DNA from: an uncultured Actinomycetes bacterium
GTDB taxonomy: Bacteria > Actinomycetota > Thermoleophilia > Solirubrobacterales > 70-9
DNA length: 17,355 bases
Assembly (NCBI GenBank): GCA_946479725.1
Contig: CAMLHB010000034.1
Span: 1-17,355 of the forward strand
Reading direction: 5' to 3'
Positions 13,591 to 17,355 of this stretch are shown here, in pieces. Position 1 is the stretch's first letter; each line of letters opens with the position of its first letter. The position numbers were made by a program, and so were the translations under genes. The notes beneath the pieces were generated by a model. It was not told where the DNA came from and ran no database searches. It saw nothing but the letters and a program-made list of their open reading frames with translations.

Positions 13591-14409
13591 TTAGGACCGG
13601 TTCTCCATCAGCGAGGTCACGACCGCCTCGTAGAAGCCGTCGCCCATGCTGCCTTCCGTGACGGTCACATTGTCCCAGTTCGCCAGCGCCGCCCGCAGGC
13701 CGTCGTCGTTCGCCGGGCCGTTGGCGACGACGAAGAAGCGGCCGACCGCGCTGGCGACCTCGAGGTCCTCGACCGAGTCGCCGACGGCGATGCAGTCGCG
13801 CGGGTCATAGCCGCGGGCGCGAGCGTGGCCGGCGACCGCCGCCGCCTTGCTGACCTGCCTGGGGACCAGGTGGTAGGCGTGGGTGCGGCCGTCGACGGTC
13901 GGCATCGGCCGCCCGATGGCGCCGTTGTCGAGCAGGCGGAGGTCGGTGTCGCCGCGCTTGCGCAGGAGCGCGTTCGCCTCCTCGACGTCGACCTTGCCGC
14001 GGAAGAGGTGGGAGAGGACGCGGCCGTGGTGCCAGGGCGAGTGGTACTCGAGCCGGCCCTCGAAGTGCTCGAAGAGCAGCTTCGGGATCCCCCGCTGCTC
14101 GATCTGCTCGTAGATCGTGCCGTCCTCGTTCGGCGCCATCGGGCCGGTCATCAGCGTCGTCTCGCCGTCGACCGCGAAGGCGCAGCCGGCCTCGTAGATG
14201 TAGGACGTCTGGCCCATCAGCCGCGCCGCCTCGTGCACCTGCGGCTCGCGGCGGCCGGACATGATCACGACCTCGGCCCGGGCCCGGTGGCAGGCCTCCA
14301 GCGCTCGCGCCTGCGCCAGGCTGAAGCCGCCCTCGGGGTCGCGGAAGAGCGAGCTGCCCCGGCCCAGCAGGGTCCCGTCGAGATCGGTGTAAACGCAACT
14401 CAGCGGCAA
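13591..14409 (-). CDS. HAD-IIB phosphatase (Cof/mannosyl-3-phosphoglycerate-phosphatase-like)
   Basis: This 272-residue protein has all four HAD motifs: D9-L-D11-G-T (motif I), S51-G-R (IMSGRR, motif II), K188 (QVSKAAAVAG, motif III) and GDSVED with D211 and D215 (motif IV). The cap domain between about 80 and 180 is of the C2B type found in Cof, sucrose-phosphate and mannosyl-3-phosphoglycerate phosphatases. It should dephosphorylate a small, probably sugar-like, metabolite in the cytoplasm; the substrate is unknown. The start codon is TTG, chosen because it begins directly ahead of motif I (PLSCVYTDLDGTLL), as usual. TACGGT at 14426-14421 on the minus strand, 11 bases ahead, and the lack of a Shine-Dalgarno suggest a nearly leaderless transcript. 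It lies 10 bp upstream of the DtxR-type gene, so the two are probably one operon. Confidence 0.9.
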   Translation of the reverse strand: MPLSCVYTDLDGTLLGRGSSLFRDPEGGFSLAQARALEACHRARAEVVIMSGRREPQVHEAARLMGQTSYIYEAGCAFAVDGETTLMTGPMAPNEDGTIYEQIEQRGIPKLLFEHFEGRLEYHSPWHHGRVLSHLFRGKVDVEEANALLRKRGDTDLRLLDNGAIGRPMPTVDGRTHAYHLVPRQVSKAAAVAGHARARGYDPRDCIAVGDSVEDLEVASAVGRFFVVANGPANDDGLRAALANWDNVTVTEGSMGDGFYEAVVTSLMENRS

Positions 14410-14463
14410 GGCGGCTGTTAACCGTAGTGATGAGCACGGTGGGGAGAAGCTGGCCCGGAGTTA

Positions 14464-14528
14464 GGCGCCCTCTGGCGCCGGCTACGACGAAGCCGTCCGC
14501 CGCGTCGGCTGAGCCCGCTGCTTAAGCT
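14464..14528 (+). promoter_or_regulatory. Divergent gap: GGCGCC hairpin and -10-like TAAGCT ahead of the folP-like gene
   Basis: In the 125-bp gap, GGCGCC is repeated at 14464-14469 and 14474-14479, giving a 6-bp stem with a CTCT loop. A weaker AGCCG/CGGCT pair lies at 14491-14510. TAAGCT (14523-14528) fits TANNNT and ends 6 bases before the GTG start at 14535, consistent with a leaderless transcript. No Shine-Dalgarno is present. Confidence 0.4.
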
Positions 14529-14534
14529 CGTCGG

Positions 14535-15500
14535 GTGAGAGCGTGGAAGCTGGCTGATCGCGAGCTCGACCTGACCCGGCCGATCGGCGCCGGGATCGTC
14601 AACGTCACCGTCGACTCGATGTTCGAGGGGGCGCGCAGCGGCACGCCCGAGCAGGCGGTCGCCGACGGCCTGGCGCTGGCCGAGGCCGGCTTCGAGATGC
14701 TCGACGTCGGCGCGGTCGCGGCCAAAGCGGGGCCGCCTGTCGCACCGGAGGACGAGGCCGCGGCGCTCGTGCCGGCGATCGAGGGCCTGGCCACCGCGCT
14801 CCAAGATCGTTTCCACCCTTTGAGCCCCTCTGGGGGCCAAAAGGGTGGAAACGACGATCGTCTGCCGGTCTCGGCAGACACGTTTTCTCCACAGGTCGCG
14901 CGCAGGGCGATCGCGGCGGGAGCGGAGATCGTCAACGACATCTCGGGCGGCTGCGAGGAGATGTTCGAGGTGGTCGCCGGGAGCGGCTGCGGCTACGTGC
15001 TGATGCACATCGAGGGGCCGCCGCGGGTCGATCGCCCGTTCCGCGGATACGGCGACGTCGTCGACCACCTGCGCGCCTGGTTCGAGGGGAGAGTGGAGAT
15101 GGCCAGGAGCCTTGGGGTGGCGGAGAAGCAGATCGCGATCGACCCCGGGCTCGACTTCGACCTCAGCCCCGAGCAGGACCTGGAGATCCTGCGGCGGCTC
15201 GGCGAGCTGCGGGCGCTCGGGTTGCCGCTCTACGTCTCCCTCTCCCGCAAGGACTTCATCGGCGCGGTCCTCGCCGGCTCCTGGGACGAGCGCCTGCCGG
15301 CCGGCGAGCGCGAGTGGGGGACGGTCGCCGCCGTGACCCTGGCCGTCCGCGAGGGCGCCGACGTCCTCCGCATCCACGACCGCTCCTCCCTGCAGGCGAT
15401 GCGCGTCACCGCCGAGATTGTCCGCGGCGGCACCCCGGGTGCCGACGGGACGAAAACGGTCCGTATAGGACCGGAATCGTCCCGTCGAGGGGCGGCCTGA
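14535..15500 (+). CDS. folP: Dihydropteroate synthase-like protein with an in-frame palindromic insertion
   Basis: This 321-residue TIM-barrel protein of the pterin-binding family would join pABA to dihydropterin pyrophosphate in folate synthesis. Equivalents of key E. coli DHPS residues are present: N23 (NVTVDS), D57, D115 (VSADTF), N134 (IVNDISGG), D203 (IDPGLDF), K239 (SRKDFIG), R279 and H281 (RIHD). Two features are unusual. The loop that normally reads GESTRPG after the first barrel strand is AVAAKAG (60-66), and NVTPDSF is NVTVDSM, so substrate-loop residues differ. Also, D57 to D115 spans 58 residues against 40 in E. coli; the excess is a hairpin-forming insertion at codons 91-107. It could be a divergent DHPS, a paralogue with another role, or a sulfonamide-insensitive form. 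Start GTG has a -10-like TAAGCT six bases upstream. The TGA overlaps the helicase ATG by one base. Confidence 0.82.
   Translation: MRAWKLADRELDLTRPIGAGIVNVTVDSMFEGARSGTPEQAVADGLALAEAGFEMLDVGAVAAKAGPPVAPEDEAAALVPAIEGLATALQDRFHPLSPSGGQKGGNDDRLPVSADTFSPQVARRAIAAGAEIVNDISGGCEEMFEVVAGSGCGYVLMHIEGPPRVDRPFRGYGDVVDHLRAWFEGRVEMARSLGVAEKQIAIDPGLDFDLSPEQDLEILRRLGELRALGLPLYVSLSRKDFIGAVLAGSWDERLPAGEREWGTVAAVTLAVREGADVLRIHDRSSLQAMRVTAEIVRGGTPGADGTKTVRIGPESSRRGAA
14805..14861. repeat. 51-bp palindromic element inserted in the folP-like gene, flanked by GATCGT repeats
   Basis: GATCGT occurs at 14805-14810 and again at 14856-14861, exactly 51 bases (17 codons) apart. Between them lies a long stem-loop: 14808-14821 (CGTTTCCACCCTTT) pairs perfectly with 14840-14853. 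A small internal mismatch follows, then GCCCC (14824-14828) pairs with GGGGC (14833-14837) around the loop TCTG. Removing one repeat copy plus the 45 bases between rejoins ALQ-DR-LPVSAD and restores the family's normal spacing. The segment is visibly less GC-rich than the rest of the gene. The evidence points to an in-frame insertion of a mobile palindrome; no other copy lies in this window. Confidence 0.75.
14860..14879. repeat. 8-bp stem-loop directly after the folP palindrome
   Basis: GTCTGCCG (14860-14867) and CGGCAGAC (14872-14879) pair perfectly around the tetraloop GTCT. The sequence encodes the conserved LPVSAD strand of the enzyme, so it is native gene sequence that happens to fold next to the inserted hairpin. 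Its outer neighbours AAACG (14849-14853) and CGTTT (14881-14885) can extend it at the expense of the first hairpin. Confidence 0.5.
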
Positions 15501-17355
15501 TGGCGCGCGGCGGCGCGCTCCTCGCTTCCGATTGGGCGGTGGCGATCGACCCCGCGCGCCGGGACGGGCGGATCGTCGCCGAGGCCTCCGAAGAGGAGCG
15601 GCGCTCGCGGCCGGCGCCGCTGCCGGCGGAGCTGCAACCAGGCCTGGCCGACGCGCTCGGACGCGTCGGGATCGACTCCCTCTACACCCACCAGCTGCGC
15701 GCCTACGAGGCGGCCGCGGATTCGAACCTGGTGATCACCAGCGGCACCGCCTCGGGCAAGAGCCTCGCCTTCAACCTGCCGGTGCTCGACGGGATCGCCG
15801 CCCGCCCCAAGGACCGGGCGCTCTACCTCTACCCGACCAAGGCGCTCGCCCAGGACCAGGCGCGCGCGCTCGCCCGGCTGCGGCCGCCGGGCCTGCGCGA
15901 GGCGATCTACGACGGCGACACCCCGCGCGAGGAGCGCCCGGCGATCCGCCGCCGCACCAACCTGGTCCTCACCAACCCGGACATGCTCCACGTCGCCGTC
16001 CTCCCCAACCACAAGAGCTGGGGCGACTTCCTCGCCAACCTCGAGTGGGTCGTCGTCGACGAGGCCCACACCTACCGCGGCGTCTTCGGCTCCCACGTCG
16101 CCAACGTCCTGCGCCGGTTGCGGAGGCTCGCCCGCGCCTACGGGCGCGAGCCGCGCTTCCTGCTCGCCTCGGCGACGATCGCCAACCCGGTCGAGCTGGC
16201 CGAGCGGCTGGTCGGGACCCCGTTCGAGTTGGTCGACGACGACGGCGCCCCGCGCGCCGGCCGCGAGATCGCGATGTGGAACCCGCCGCTGATCGACGAG
16301 CGCAGCGGCACCCGGCGCTCGGCCCTCTCCGAGGCCGCCGACCTCCTCGCCGAGCTGGTCAGCCACGGCGTGCGGACGATCTGCTTCCTCAAAAGCCGGC
16401 GCGGGATCGAGCTGATCCAGCGCTTCGCCCGCGAAAACCTCGAGCGCCGCGGCAAGCCGGAGCTGGCGAAGCGGATCGCCCCCTACCGCGGCGGCTACAC
16501 CCCGCAGCAGCGGCGGGAGATCGAGTCCCGGCTCTCCAGCGGCGAGCTGCTGGCGGTCGTCGCCACCGACGCGCTGGAGCTGGGGATCGACGTCGGCGAG
16601 CTCGACGCGGCGATCTGCGTCACCTTCCCCGGCACCGTCGCCAGCCTGCGGCAGATGTGGGGGCGGGCGGGCCGCCGCCGCCGCGGCCTCGCCGTCTACG
16701 TCGCCGGCCAGGACGCGCTCGATCAGTTCTTCTGCCGCCACCCGGAGGAGTTCCTCGGGCGGCCGGTCGAGGCGGCGATCCTCGACCACGGCAACGAGCA
16801 GATCGCCGCCCGCCACCTGATCGCCGCCGCCTACGAGCTGCCGCTGAGCGACGAGGACGACGAGGTCTTCGGGCCCGAGTGGCGTGGGCGCGCCGAGCGG
16901 CTGCTGGAGGCGGGGGAGCTGCGCGGGGTCGGCGGCAAGCTGATGCCGCGGCGCAGCGAGTTCGTCGCCAACCGGATCCCGCTGCGCTCGGCCTCGGCCG
17001 ACTCGGTCGCGGTGATCGAGCGCGACGCCGGGGAGATGCTGGGACTGGTCGAGGCCGAGCGAGCCTTCACCACGGTCCATCCCGGCGCCGTCTACCTCCA
17101 CCTCGGCCGCTCCTACGAGGTCGATCGGCTCGACATCGGCGAGCGGCGCGCGATCGTCTCCGCCTCCGACGGCGACTGGTACACGCGGCCGAAAAAGGAG
17201 ACCGAGATCTACATCGAGCGCGTCCACGAGCAGCGCCAGGTCGCCGGGGTGGAGCTGAACTTCGGCGAGGTCTCGGTGACCGAGCAGGTGATCGCCTTCC
17301 AGCGGGTCTCCGTCTCCGACCAGGAGCCGATCGACATCGTCGCCCTCGAGCTGCC
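15500..17355 (+). CDS. DEAH-box superfamily 2 helicase, MrfA/YprA/Hrq1-like, 3'-truncated by window end
   Basis: The frame is open to the window end, giving 618 codons, so the C-terminus is missing. Visible motifs are an upstream THQLRAYEA (63-71, Q-like motif), Walker A SGTASGKS (81-88), YPTKALAQDQ (motif Ia, 111-120), TNPDMLH (158-164), DEAH (187-190), SAT (224-226), ATDALELGIDVGELDA (355-370, motif V) and QMWGRAGRRRRG (385-396, motif VI). YPTKALAQDQ, TNPDMLH and the LELGID/GRAGR pair match the YprA/MrfA/Hrq1 branch, whose members end in a zinc-binding DUF1998 domain that would lie beyond the window. Relatives are 3'-5' DNA helicases acting in repair, including mitomycin-type damage. The ATG shares one base with the folP-like stop (TGATG), so the genes are probably translated from one message even though their functions have no evident link. 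The N-terminal 45 residues before the core are Arg/Ala/Glu rich and poorly conserved. Confidence 0.9.
   Translation, partial: MARGGALLASDWAVAIDPARRDGRIVAEASEEERRSRPAPLPAELQPGLADALGRVGIDSLYTHQLRAYEAAADSNLVITSGTASGKSLAFNLPVLDGIAARPKDRALYLYPTKALAQDQARALARLRPPGLREAIYDGDTPREERPAIRRRTNLVLTNPDMLHVAVLPNHKSWGDFLANLEWVVVDEAHTYRGVFGSHVANVLRRLRRLARAYGREPRFLLASATIANPVELAERLVGTPFELVDDDGAPRAGREIAMWNPPLIDERSGTRRSALSEAADLLAELVSHGVRTICFLKSRRGIELIQRFARENLERRGKPELAKRIAPYRGGYTPQQRREIESRLSSGELLAVVATDALELGIDVGELDAAICVTFPGTVASLRQMWGRAGRRRRGLAVYVAGQDALDQFFCRHPEEFLGRPVEAAILDHGNEQIAARHLIAAAYELPLSDEDDEVFGPEWRGRAERLLEAGELRGVGGKLMPRRSEFVANRIPLRSASADSVAVIERDAGEMLGLVEAERAFTTVHPGAVYLHLGRSYEVDRLDIGERRAIVSASDGDWYTRPKKETEIYIERVHEQRQVAGVELNFGEVSVTEQVIAFQRVSVSDQEPIDIVALEL

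Noticed and set aside
15230..17227. 665-codon minus-strand frame opposite the helicase
   Set aside because: It is a shadow of the helicase, whose motifs are all in order on the plus strand; the antisense product has no recognisable domain.

Overview
The window is about 17.4 kb of uniformly GC-rich, gene-dense bacterial chromosome. Codon use is almost entirely G/C at third positions, and the families present fit a high-GC actinobacterium: a biotin carboxylase/BCCP fusion subunit, an RskA-type anti-sigma factor, DUF559 proteins with an AbiEi-like head, and paired extracytoplasmic ferritin-like proteins. The look is that of Thermoleophilia/Solirubrobacterales, but this placement is inferred from gene style, not from a marker gene. 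No rRNA, tRNA, CRISPR array, prophage or transposase gene was seen.

Layout. (1) 1-1173 (+): 3' part of an acyl-CoA carboxylase alpha subunit, followed by an intergenic element with a 20-bp inverted repeat. (2) 1301-3883 (-): a HAD hydrolase and, downstream of it, an exported sulfatase. (3) 3946-5978 (+): sucC-sucD, the two subunits of succinyl-CoA synthetase, translationally coupled by ATGA. (4) 5975-6886 (-): an AbiEi-like/DUF559 protein. (5) 7019-9396 (+): a PLP aminotransferase and a secreted sedolisin-type peptidase. (6) 9393-10304 (-): an RhtA/EamA-type exporter. (7) 10331-12870 (+): a compact four-gene operon with a Tat-lipoprotein ferritin-like protein, a membrane-anchored ferritin-like protein, an ECF sigma factor and its zinc-binding anti-sigma factor. 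(8) 12867-14409 (-): a HAD-IIB phosphatase followed by a DtxR/MntR-family metalloregulator. (9) 14535-17355 (+): an unusual dihydropteroate-synthase-like gene coupled to a DEAH-box helicase that runs off the end of the window.

How they work together. sucCD and the carboxylase are core carbon metabolism. The most system-like block is 10331-13580. Two diiron ferritin-like proteins predicted to sit outside the cytoplasm share a tight operon with a sigma/anti-sigma pair and meet, stop codon to stop codon, a metal-dependent repressor whose ligand set looks MntR-like. This suggests an envelope metal- or oxidant-handling module under extracytoplasmic signalling. The clearest structural surprise is inside the folP-like gene. 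A 51-bp in-frame segment that folds into a long hairpin is bounded by GATCGT direct repeats, and removing it restores normal family spacing, so it looks like a palindromic mobile element tolerated inside a protein. Three of the four convergent gene pairs overlap by exactly 4 bp at their stop codons (CTAA or CTAG). Several genes lack a Shine-Dalgarno sequence and have a TANNNT -10-like hexamer just upstream of the start codon, suggesting leaderless transcription.
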